The notes beneath the pieces are model-generated. The model was not told the DNA's origin. It worked only from the letters and a program-made list of their open reading frames with translations, and made no database searches. DNA of 16,639 nucleotides from Chloroflexota bacterium (GTDB lineage: Bacteria; Chloroflexota; UBA6077). A program made the translations under genes and the position numbers. The first letter of the stretch is position 1. Every line of letters begins with the position of its first letter. The stretch spans positions 1-16,639 of the forward strand of contig JAJZQR010000103.1 of the NCBI GenBank assembly GCA_021806765.1, read 5' to 3'. Shown here piece after piece: positions 1 to 6,321 of the stretch.

Positions 1-1249
1 GCCCGCCGGTGACCAGCGACCGACTGCTGCGGTCGGCATCGTGGCCCCTATCCCCCTCCTGACGGGGCCGCTCAGGAGTGGCCGTTGCCGAAACCGGCGG
101 CGTTGGCGTTGCGACCGCGGTTGCCGTGGGCGAAGGCCTCGGCGTTGGAGTCACCAGGGCCAGCCTCTGGGAGTGAGAAGCAATAGGAACCAAAGGCTGA
201 GGACTGGAGGATTCGCGCTCCTTCCTCGATTTCTGCTCGTCCCTGTCCTGCCCTCGCCCCCTGTCGGAGTCCTTCTCTCCATTACTGCTGTCGACCCTCT
301 CACCCGCAGCCTCCCGAGGCTCAGGGGTGGATGTGGGCGACACGGCAGGCCTGGTCTCATCCGAAGGCTCGTGTCCCTTATCGGGAACGGGCACCTCCGT
401 GGGGCGAGCCTGGGTGGGAACAGGGGCTGCCGGAACCACGGTGCCGGGCCGCGAAGTCGGCGCGGCCTTGCCGTCGGTGTCCCCGTCCACAGCCTTCTTC
501 CCGCCGCGGGTCGCTCCCTGCTGGGAAACCTCCATGGCGCGCTGGATAGCCGGCTGAGCCGCGGCTGGGACCTGGGTGTACACTCTGGCCAGGGTCTCCT
601 GCTGCCGCTCCAGGGAATCCTCGATCTGCCGGCTCTCCCCCGAGGGAACCGCTCCCGTCGACTGAACAGTATCCAGGGCGCCCTCAACCCGCTTCTCGTA
701 GAGAGCCAGTCCCTGCTCCACGACCTGGATCCTTCCCTCGCGGGCGGCGGACTCCACCTCCTGCAGCCTCCTGCCGGCGAACTGCATCTCCAGCTCAGCT
801 CGCCGCTGAGGGTCGGGGGTCAACGCCAGTTGGGCGCTCTCCATGGCCAGCTTGAGGGGATATAGCGGCTCCTCAGGGAGGCTACCGGCCGAGGCCACCA
901 TGGTGCCGCCCAGAAGCATCACAGTCAGAACGAGGGCGGCGGCCAGGCGGGCCCCGGGAGTAATCCACGCAGGGGTCGGACGAAGAAGCTGCCAGCCGAT
1001 TAACGGCAACCTCCGGCGAACGGAAACGGGGACCGCCTGAGGGGTCGTGAAGACCGGCCGTTTGAAGGTCCTGAGGCTATCGGGCGCCGAAACCTGAGGG
1101 AGGTCGCCTAGCCCCACTGCCAATCTCAGCAGCGGCTCCAACTCTGACCTCAGATCCGAATAGCCCCGTAAGGCCTCCTCTACGGTGGCCTCACCGCTCT
1201 CCACTCGCGCCAAACATTCGGCTAAAGCCTTCTCTACGAGCCTCGACAC
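1..1249 (-). CDS. DUF5667-type membrane protein, candidate anti-sigma factor (partial, runs off left edge)
   Basis: The reading frame is open from a GTG at 1249 to the window edge (416 codons, no stop seen). The start is chosen because AGAGGG lies 8 nt upstream and because the first residues (EKALAECLARVESGEATVEEAL) resemble the N-terminus seen in sigma-linked DUF5667 proteins; a GTG at 1204 is an alternative. Layout: cytoplasmic segment about 1-98, one membrane helix about 99-121 (AALVLTVMLLGG core), then a helical, charged DUF5667-like region about 125-215 (PLYPLKLAMESAQLALTPDP). After about 245 comes a low-complexity Pro/Thr/Ser/Glu-rich extracytoplasmic tail (VTPTPRPSPTATAVATPTPP). The frame overlaps the ECF sigma gene by 59 bases, so the two are probably translationally coupled. 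The role as anti-sigma factor is inferred from position and topology; no HxxxCxxC zinc anti-sigma motif is visible. Confidence 0.8.
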   Translation of the reverse strand, partial: MSRLVEKALAECLARVESGEATVEEALRGYSDLRSELEPLLRLAVGLGDLPQVSAPDSLRTFKRPVFTTPQAVPVSVRRRLPLIGWQLLRPTPAWITPGARLAAALVLTVMLLGGTMVASAGSLPEEPLYPLKLAMESAQLALTPDPQRRAELEMQFAGRRLQEVESAAREGRIQVVEQGLALYEKRVEGALDTVQSTGAVPSGESRQIEDSLERQQETLARVYTQVPAAAQPAIQRAMEVSQQGATRGGKKAVDGDTDGKAAPTSRPGTVVPAAPVPTQARPTEVPVPDKGHEPSDETRPAVSPTSTPEPREAAGERVDSSNGEKDSDRGRGQDRDEQKSRKERESSSPQPLVPIASHSQRLALVTPTPRPSPTATAVATPTPPVSATATPERPRQEGDRGHDADRSSRSLVTGG

Positions 1250-1811
1250 CCTCTTTGCCCTCTTGCTCCAGAATCCGTCTCAAGGCCGCCAGGGCCCGGT
1301 GCTGGATCACCCGCAGCGCCCCCTGGCTCTTCCCCATGATCTCGGCCACCTCGGCGTAATCCAATTCCTCGATGAACCGCAGCACGATCACCATGCGTTG
1401 GTCCTCGGGAAGCCGCCGAACGGCCGCTTCCAGCCCATTGGCCCTCTCCCCGCGAAGGTACTCACCCTGGGGATCAGGCTCGCCGGATATCAGCCCCTCG
1501 TCCAGTTCCCCCCGCGGCTTCGCCGTGCGGTAATGGTCGATAACCGCATTCCTGGCCAGCCGCATCAACCAATGGGAGAAGGGTATCTCCCGCCACTGGT
1601 ACCGAGGCATCGCCTCCCACGCCTTCAAGAAGATCTGGGCGGTCAGATCCTCGGCCTCCGCCGCCTCGCTGACCTTGTAGAAGACGTAACGATACACGGT
1701 ATCCAGGTGGATATCGTACAGCTTCCCAAAGGCCTCGCCATCGCCCTGGCAAGCCTTCCGGACCAGAAGCTGCAGTTCCTCCTGGGCCCTTGGCCGGTCT
1801 TCTGCTGACAT
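1191..1811 (-). CDS. RNA polymerase sigma factor, ECF (sigma-70) family
   Basis: An ECF-type sigma factor of 206 residues, the usual size, which directs RNA polymerase to a small regulon. The region 2 helix is about residues 30-75 (LYDIHLDTVYRYVFYKV, then DLTAQIFLKAWEAMPRY). A linker follows, and region 4 HTH lies at about 135-182 (LPEDQRMVIVLRFIEELDY, then GKSQGALRVIQHRALAALRR). The ATG at 1811 is preferred over the adjacent GTG at 1814 because GAAGG then sits 7 nt upstream. Its 3' end overlaps the DUF5667 membrane-protein gene by 59 bases, which is typical of sigma/anti-sigma pairs. The C-terminal 25 residues or so after region 4 are a basic/acidic extension. The regulon cannot be read from this window. 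Confidence 0.93.
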   Translation of the reverse strand: MSAEDRPRAQEELQLLVRKACQGDGEAFGKLYDIHLDTVYRYVFYKVSEAAEAEDLTAQIFLKAWEAMPRYQWREIPFSHWLMRLARNAVIDHYRTAKPRGELDEGLISGEPDPQGEYLRGERANGLEAAVRRLPEDQRMVIVLRFIEELDYAEVAEIMGKSQGALRVIQHRALAALRRILEQEGKEGVEARREGFSRMFGASGER

Positions 1812-1893
1812 CACGAAGCCTTCATCAATAGAAACGCTCTGACTGGAGAGTTGTTACAAAGAAGATGAGGCGATTTTGCCGAGGCAAGCCGCT

Positions 1894-1922
1894 AGTCTAG
1901 TGCCATGTCAAGTCATTGTCTA
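1894..1922 (-). promoter_or_regulatory. Candidate sigma-70-type promoter for the ECF sigma gene
   Basis: On the minus strand TAGACA (1922-1917) is followed after exactly 17 nt by TAGACT (1899-1894). These match the consensus at 5/6 and 4/6 positions. It would leave a leader of roughly 75 nt before the ECF start. This is a consensus match only. The 1815-1991 interval is the divergent spacer between this gene and the glycosyltransferase; I see no convincing plus-strand promoter in it. Confidence 0.4.
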
Positions 1923-1991
1923 TGCGTAATTAGTACTATCGGGGAGAAGTGGTCCGGGCCTTGCTAGGCCTTTCATCGAGGAGATAGATCC

Positions 1992-3026
1992 ATGAAAATC
2001 GGCATTCTGGGCCCCATATCGTGGCGAATCCCACCGAGACACTACGGTGGATGGGAACTGGTCACCTACAACCTGGTGGAGGGATTAGTGGCTCGGGGCC
2101 ACCAGGTCACCCTTTTCGCCACCGCCGACTCCGAGACCAGTGCCAGGCTGATCAGCGTCTGCCCGAGGCCGCTGTCGGAGGACCCCAACCTCCCGGCCAG
2201 GATGTACGAGTCGCTGCACGCGGCCCTCACCTTCGAACATGCGGGCGAGTTCGACCTGATCCACAACCACCTGGGCTGCTACCCCATGTGTTACTCCCGG
2301 GTGATAGCGGCGCCACTGATCACCACCCTGCACGGCTCGGCGGCCGAGGACCACAGCCGCATCATCTACTCCCGCTACCGGGATTCCAACTACGTGTCCA
2401 TCACAAACGCCGAGCGGCAGCTGGCCCCGGAGCTGAACTACGTGACCACCGTCTACAACGGTGTCGACGTTTCGGCCTTCGACTTCGAGCCCACCCCCGG
2501 CAGCTATCTCCTGGTCCTGGGCCGAATCTCTCCCGATAAGGGTATCCACTCCGCCATCGCCGTGGCGCAAAGATCCGGCATGCGGTTGATCCTGGCCGGG
2601 ATCGTCCCACCGGAGAACGAGGAGTACTTCGAAACCCAGGTGAGACCTCACCTGAGACCGGGGGTCGTAGACTTCATCGGCCCGGCCGATCACGCCCTGA
2701 AGAACCGGCTGCTGCGAGGAGCCTACGCCTTTCTCCATCTGATCACCTACCACGAGGCTTTCGGTCTCACCATGGTGGAGTCCATGGCCTGCGGCACCCC
2801 CGTCATCGCCGTACCCATGGGATCGGTCCCGGAGCTGGTGTTGAACGGAGAGACCGGCTTCTGGGCCGACGACGTGGAGGAGGTATGCCGGGTGCTGCCA
2901 AAGATAGGGGAGCTGGACAGGGGCCGCTGTCGTAGATGGGTAGAGGAGAGGTTCGGGGTAGACCAGATGGTGGACCGCTACGTGGAGGTGTACGAGAAGG
3001 TGCTCAGCTCCAGGACTGAGCTATGA
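1992..3026 (+). CDS. Glycosyltransferase family 4 protein
   Basis: A 344-residue GT-B glycosyltransferase, family-typical in length, expected to transfer a sugar from a nucleotide-sugar donor onto a glycan or lipid acceptor at the cytoplasmic membrane face. The N-terminal domain begins KIGILGPISWRIPPRHYGGW and carries the glycine-rich loop for donor binding. The second Rossmann domain starts near residue 172 (LLVLGRISPDKGIHSAI). The GT4 E-x7-E motif is seen at E255/E263 (HEAFGLTMVE), followed by MACGTPVIA and GSVPELVLNGETGF. Start: GAGGAG lies 8 nt upstream of the ATG. The last residues (SSRTEL) and the stop codon are encoded by a heptamer repeat (GGACTGA-type), so the native C-terminus may have been replaced by the repeat. 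No other polysaccharide genes lie nearby, so the acceptor is unknown. Confidence 0.93.
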   Translation: MKIGILGPISWRIPPRHYGGWELVTYNLVEGLVARGHQVTLFATADSETSARLISVCPRPLSEDPNLPARMYESLHAALTFEHAGEFDLIHNHLGCYPMCYSRVIAAPLITTLHGSAAEDHSRIIYSRYRDSNYVSITNAERQLAPELNYVTTVYNGVDVSAFDFEPTPGSYLLVLGRISPDKGIHSAIAVAQRSGMRLILAGIVPPENEEYFETQVRPHLRPGVVDFIGPADHALKNRLLRGAYAFLHLITYHEAFGLTMVESMACGTPVIAVPMGSVPELVLNGETGFWADDVEEVCRVLPKIGELDRGRCRRWVEERFGVDQMVDRYVEVYEKVLSSRTEL

Positions 3027-3087
3027 GGACTGAGGACTGAGCCGTCTTCCACACAATCCTCAGTCCTCAGTCCTTCGTCCTCAGTCC
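3007..3087. repeat. Fold-back heptamer repeat between convergent genes; possible bidirectional terminator
   Basis: Tandem GGACTGA units on the left arm face their complement on the right. GGACTGAGGACTGAG (3027-3041) pairs perfectly with CTCAGTCCTCAGTCC (3059-3073) around a 17-nt loop. An outer GGACTGAG (3013-3020) pairs with 3080-3087. The stop of the glycosyltransferase (3024-3026) and of the convergent HTH gene (3081-3083) both lie inside. There is no U-tract, so intrinsic termination is an inference; a transcript hairpin is expected on both strands. Confidence 0.75.
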
Positions 3088-3464
3088 TTCTCCTCTTCCG
3101 GTTCCTCGGTCACAGCCTCGCCGCCTTCGTTGCCGATAGCCCCAAAGCCGGTATCGCCGTAGCCACCGGTAACCCCCGGGTCGGTGTCGGCGCCCAGCCC
3201 CGCCGTCTCGTAGCCCCGCGTCAGGACCCTCTGGCCGGGGGCAATCGCGGCGTTGCTCAGCGCTCGGATGAAGGTCCAGACCGCATCCTCGCTGATCCCT
3301 TCGGCCATGGCGATCTCATAGGGCCGCTGGCCATCGGCGATCATCTGGGCCATGCGCTGTTCCTGATCCGACAACGACTCCACCATTCCGGGCACGCTGT
3401 TCAAGCGGTCCCTCAACTCCCTGTAGCCTCGCTCCTCTTCCTCCGCGTACTCTCTTGGAACCAT
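3081..3464 (-). CDS. Small protein with LuxR/GerE-like HTH and Gly/acidic tail (hypothetical)
   Basis: A 127-residue protein with no family I can name firmly. Residues 31-70 (LSDQEQRMAQMIADGQRPYE, then GISEDAVWTFIRALSNA) have the spacing of a LuxR/GerE helix-turn-helix: a leading LS/LT box, a helix, then GIS-x-x-x-V as recognition helix. The N-terminus (1-25) is charged and helical. Residues 81-127 are Gly-rich and end acidic (EEPEEEKD), and look disordered. The ATG has AGGA 7 nt upstream. The stop codon lies in the fold-back heptamer repeat shared with the glycosyltransferase. DNA binding is an inference from the motif; the recognition helix lacks the usual basic residues, so a non-DNA role is possible. 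Confidence 0.6.
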   Translation of the reverse strand: MVPREYAEEEERGYRELRDRLNSVPGMVESLSDQEQRMAQMIADGQRPYEIAMAEGISEDAVWTFIRALSNAAIAPGQRVLTRGYETAGLGADTDPGVTGGYGDTGFGAIGNEGGEAVTEEPEEEKD

Positions 3465-3714
3465 GATGGTTTCCTGCCCTAGTCAGATAGTTGCAGACCG
3501 AACCCCACGGCTGGCGCGGCGCAACGACAACGCCGGCCTTTCTTCTGCAATATAAGGAGATGGGCCGCTCAGTGGAGGCGACCCAACCAAGCGACCCCAT
3601 CGATGTGTTCGGCGGTGTGCATACGCCCGCATCACCTCCCTCACAGGACTGTACTCCCTTGAGGACGGTTAAGCTCATTGGTCATCCCAGCAGGAAACGT
3701 GCCATATTCCTCCC

Positions 3715-3743
3715 TTGACAATATGTATGGACCAAGTGCAAAT
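3715..3743 (+). promoter_or_regulatory. Weak candidate promoter upstream of the Na/Pi cotransporter
   Basis: A perfect -35 TTGACA (3715-3720) is followed after 17 nt by GCAAAT, which matches only 3/6 of a -10. The position, about 75 nt before the chosen TTG start, is sensible. The poor -10 keeps confidence low. Confidence 0.3.
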
Positions 3744-3803
3744 TAGACGTCTCGCTGCCTTGCCGCCCGGGGATGCGCGGGCGCCGATTCCGTCTTCGCT
3801 CAC

Positions 3804-3809
3804 AGGAGG
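3804..3809 (+). promoter_or_regulatory. Ribosome binding site deciding a TTG start
   Basis: AGGAGG lies 8 nt before TTG at 3818. This favours TTG over the in-frame ATG at 3773, whose extra 15 residues (MRGRRFRLRSQEGGS) are basic and include codons of this very RBS. Confidence 0.75.
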
Positions 3810-3817
3810 GTGGTTCT

Positions 3818-5434
3818 TTGGACGCCAACCTGATGCTGTTCAGCCTCTTCGGAGGGGTCTACCTCCTACTGTATGGGATCCGCCTGGCCGGCGACGGGAT
3901 GCAGCGGGCAGCAGGCAACCGACTGCGGCAAGTCCTCGGCAGCCTCACCAAGCATTCGATAGTGGGCTTGCTGGTAGGTACGGGGATGACCGCCGTCCTT
4001 CAGAGTAGCGGCGCCACGACAGTGATGATGGTAAGCCTCGTCGGCGCCGGGCTCATGAGCCTCCGGCAGGCTATCAGCGTCATCCTGGGCGCGGATATCG
4101 GCACAACCATCACCGTCCAGCTGATCGCCTTCAAGGTGATGGACTACGCCGTCCTTCTGGTAGGGGTGGGCCTGGCCATCATGTTCGGCTTCCGCCGCAG
4201 CGTCTATCGCCACCTGGGCGAGGGGATCCTCGGCTTCGGCTTCATCTTCCTGGCCATGAAGATCATCATCGACGGCATGGCCCCCCTCCGCCAGAGCCAG
4301 CTCTTCCAGGAGATCCTGCTGAATCTCGCTGGTATGCCCCTCCTGACGCTGCTGATCTCGGCGGCCCTGACGGCCCTCGTTGCCTCCAGCGCGGCCACCA
4401 TCGGCCTGGCCATCACCCTGGCCCTCCAGGGATTACTGCCGCTGCCGGTGGGAATGGCCATCGTCCTGGGAGCCAACCTCGGCACCTGCGCCACCGCCTT
4501 CGTTTCCTCTCTGGGCACGGCGCCGGAGGCTAGGCGGGTCGCTATCGCCCACATACTGATCAAATCGACGGGGGTGCTGCTACTGCTCCCCTTCCTGCAG
4601 CCACTATCCGGACTGGTCGCCCTGATGGGGAACGACGTCCCGCGAGAGATCGCCAACTTCCATACCCTGTTCAATCTGGCCCTGGCCCTGGTCTTCCTAC
4701 CATTCACCAGGCCCTTCGCCAACCTGGTGACCCGCCTGGTGCCGGAGGTAAAGAAGGCCGGCGACCCCATGCAGCCCCGATACCTGGACGATGCCGTCCT
4801 GGACACCCCACCCCTGGCGCTGGGGCAGGCAACACGGGAGACCCTGCGGATGGCCGACCTGGTCCAGGAGATGTTCCGGGACGCCATGACGGTGTTCCGC
4901 AGCAACGACCTGGCCCTGGCGGAGGAGCTTCAGTCCCGGGATGATGTGGTGGACCGGCTGGAGGAGCACATCAAGCACTACCTGACCCGCCTCAGCGAGC
5001 AGAGCCTGGCGCCGGAGCAGTCGAAACGCGAGGTGAGCTTGCTGTTCATGATCCAGGATCTGGAGAACATCGGCGACATCGTGGACAAGAACCTGATGGA
5101 GCTGGCGAAGAAGAAGATCGCCAACGGGTCGGAGTTCTCCGCCGAGGGAGCCAAGGACATCGAGCACCTGACCAGGTTAGTGGCGGAGAATCTCAACCTG
5201 GCGGTGTCGGCCTACGCCACCCAGGACGCCGAACTCGCCGAGAAACTGCTGCGCCACAAGCTGAACATCACTCGCATCGAACGGGAGTTGAAACAGGCCC
5301 ACATCCACCGCTTGCACGAGGGGGTTAAGGAAAGCATAGAAACCAGCGCCATCCACCTGGACGTGCTCTCCAACCTGGAGCGGATCAACTCCCACGCCAC
5401 CAACATCGCCTTCGTCGTCCTGGGAGAGGTGTAG
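3818..5434 (+). CDS. Na/Pi cotransporter family protein with C-terminal PhoU-like domain
   Basis: A 538-residue NptA/YjbB-type membrane protein of the Na+/phosphate cotransporter family (PF02690) fused to a PhoU-like helical domain. It probably moves phosphate with sodium across the cytoplasmic membrane. Residues 1-300 hold two inverted membrane repeats. The first has the family QSS motif (QSSGATT, 62-68) and GADIGTT (91-97); the second has ASSAATIG (189-196) and GANLGTC (218-224), so the second QSS has lost its Gln. Residues about 340-538 are charged helices with the PhoU-like pattern (LQSRDDVVDRLEEHIKHYLT, then MIQDLENIGDIVDKNLMELA). No PhoR/PstSCAB genes are nearby. A 74-nt gap separates it from nadX, which has its own strong RBS. 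Confidence 0.9.
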   Translation: MDANLMLFSLFGGVYLLLYGIRLAGDGMQRAAGNRLRQVLGSLTKHSIVGLLVGTGMTAVLQSSGATTVMMVSLVGAGLMSLRQAISVILGADIGTTITVQLIAFKVMDYAVLLVGVGLAIMFGFRRSVYRHLGEGILGFGFIFLAMKIIIDGMAPLRQSQLFQEILLNLAGMPLLTLLISAALTALVASSAATIGLAITLALQGLLPLPVGMAIVLGANLGTCATAFVSSLGTAPEARRVAIAHILIKSTGVLLLLPFLQPLSGLVALMGNDVPREIANFHTLFNLALALVFLPFTRPFANLVTRLVPEVKKAGDPMQPRYLDDAVLDTPPLALGQATRETLRMADLVQEMFRDAMTVFRSNDLALAEELQSRDDVVDRLEEHIKHYLTRLSEQSLAPEQSKREVSLLFMIQDLENIGDIVDKNLMELAKKKIANGSEFSAEGAKDIEHLTRLVAENLNLAVSAYATQDAELAEKLLRHKLNITRIERELKQAHIHRLHEGVKESIETSAIHLDVLSNLERINSHATNIAFVVLGEV

Positions 5435-5508
5435 CTTCGGCGTTGCCCGGCGCCCTTCCCCGTGGTAACCTGCCGGGAGCGCTGCTCAACCACTAAGAGG
5501 AGGGTAGA

Positions 5509-6321
5509 TTGACCCTGAAACTGGGGCTCATAGGCTTGGGGGTTATCGGTAGGACCGTAGCCCGGGCAGTTCTGGAGGGCTCCGCGGGCGATGCCCGGGT
5601 CGTGGCCGTGCTGGTCAGGGACGCGGGCAAGCACGCCAACGACGTCACATCTTTCCCGTGGCCCATCACCGATCAGCCGGAGTTATTCTTCGATCAACCC
5701 ATGGATCTGGTGGTGGAGGCCGCGGGCCACGAGGCGGTCCGCCGCTACGCCGCTGCGTCCCTCCGTTCCGGCAGGGACTTCCTCACCCTCAGTGTCGGCG
5801 CCCTCGCCGACGAGACCCTCCTGGCTCAGCTTCAAGAGGCGGCTACGGCCTCCGGCAGGCAGATCCTGGTGCCTTCCGGGGCCATCGGGGGCCTCGACGC
5901 CATCTCGGCGGCAGCCGTGGGGGGGCTGGAGGAGGTGACCATCACCACCCGCAAGCCTCCCGAGGCCTGGAAGGGCACCGCTGCCGAGCAGCAGGTGAAA
6001 CTGGAGGACCTGGCTGGTCCGGTGTGCCTCTACGAGGGCCCGGCCCGACAGGCTGCTCTACTCTATCCCCAGAACGTCAACGTCCAGGCGGCCCTCGCCC
6101 TGGCCGGGGTCGGGCCGGATAGAACCCGATCCCGGATCTACGCCGACCCGACGGTGCAGCACAATACCCACGAGATCGTGGCCCGAGGCGCCTTCGGCGA
6201 GATAAGGGTGACCATTGGCAACTTGCCCTCGGAGGGCTCGGCCAAGACGGGCCGCCTCACCGCCATGAGCCTGGTGAAGGCGATTCGCCACCGAACGGCG
6301 CCCCTGGTCATCGGCCTATGA
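5509..6321 (+). CDS. nadX: L-aspartate dehydrogenase (NadX)
   Basis: A 270-residue NAD(P)-dependent L-aspartate dehydrogenase, which oxidises aspartate to iminoaspartate (or oxaloacetate plus ammonia) and can feed quinolinate/NAD synthesis in place of NadB. The Rossmann glycine motif is at 9-14 (GLGVIG). The substrate loop GAIGGLDAI is at 125-133, NVNVQAALALAG at 189-200, the conserved NTHEI containing the likely catalytic His221 at 219-223, and SAKTGRLTAMS at 244-254. Length matches the family. The TTG start is supported by GAGGAGGG 5 nt upstream. nadA and nadC are not in the window. The stop overlaps the ATG of the following transporter (ATGA), suggesting one transcript. Confidence 0.9.
   Translation: MTLKLGLIGLGVIGRTVARAVLEGSAGDARVVAVLVRDAGKHANDVTSFPWPITDQPELFFDQPMDLVVEAAGHEAVRRYAAASLRSGRDFLTLSVGALADETLLAQLQEAATASGRQILVPSGAIGGLDAISAAAVGGLEEVTITTRKPPEAWKGTAAEQQVKLEDLAGPVCLYEGPARQAALLYPQNVNVQAALALAGVGPDRTRSRIYADPTVQHNTHEIVARGAFGEIRVTIGNLPSEGSAKTGRLTAMSLVKAIRHRTAPLVIGL

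Larger units (their letters stand above)
3465..3817. other. Divergent intergenic region, 353 bases
   Basis: It separates the leftward HTH gene from the rightward Na/Pi cotransporter and must hold promoters in both directions. Small frames here (for example 3491-3718 plus) lack an RBS and resemble nothing. A TTGACA at 3715-3720 is the only strong promoter-like hexamer on the plus strand. On the minus strand TATATT near 3550 could be a -10, but has no good -35. No repeat, tRNA or riboswitch fold is recognised. Confidence 0.5.

Noticed and set aside
41..865. Plus-strand frame of 274 codons at the left edge
   Set aside because: It is an Arg/Gly-rich shadow of the minus-strand DUF5667 gene, which has a membrane helix and a recognisable domain.
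1907..1912. TTGACA on the minus strand upstream of the ECF gene
   Set aside because: The hexamer is perfect but 16-18 nt downstream there is only CTTGCC-like sequence. The overlapping TAGACA-N17-TAGACT pair is a better match.
3007..3087. Heptamer arrays as a CRISPR array
   Set aside because: Units are 7 bp with no spacers, and no cas genes are present.
3491..3718. 75-codon plus-strand frame in the intergenic region
   Set aside because: TTG start without RBS, no recognisable sequence, ends at the TTGACA element.
5446..5480. CCCGGC...GCCGGG inverted repeat between the Na/Pi gene and nadX as terminator
   Set aside because: Only a 6-bp stem with a loop of about 20 bases and no T-tract.
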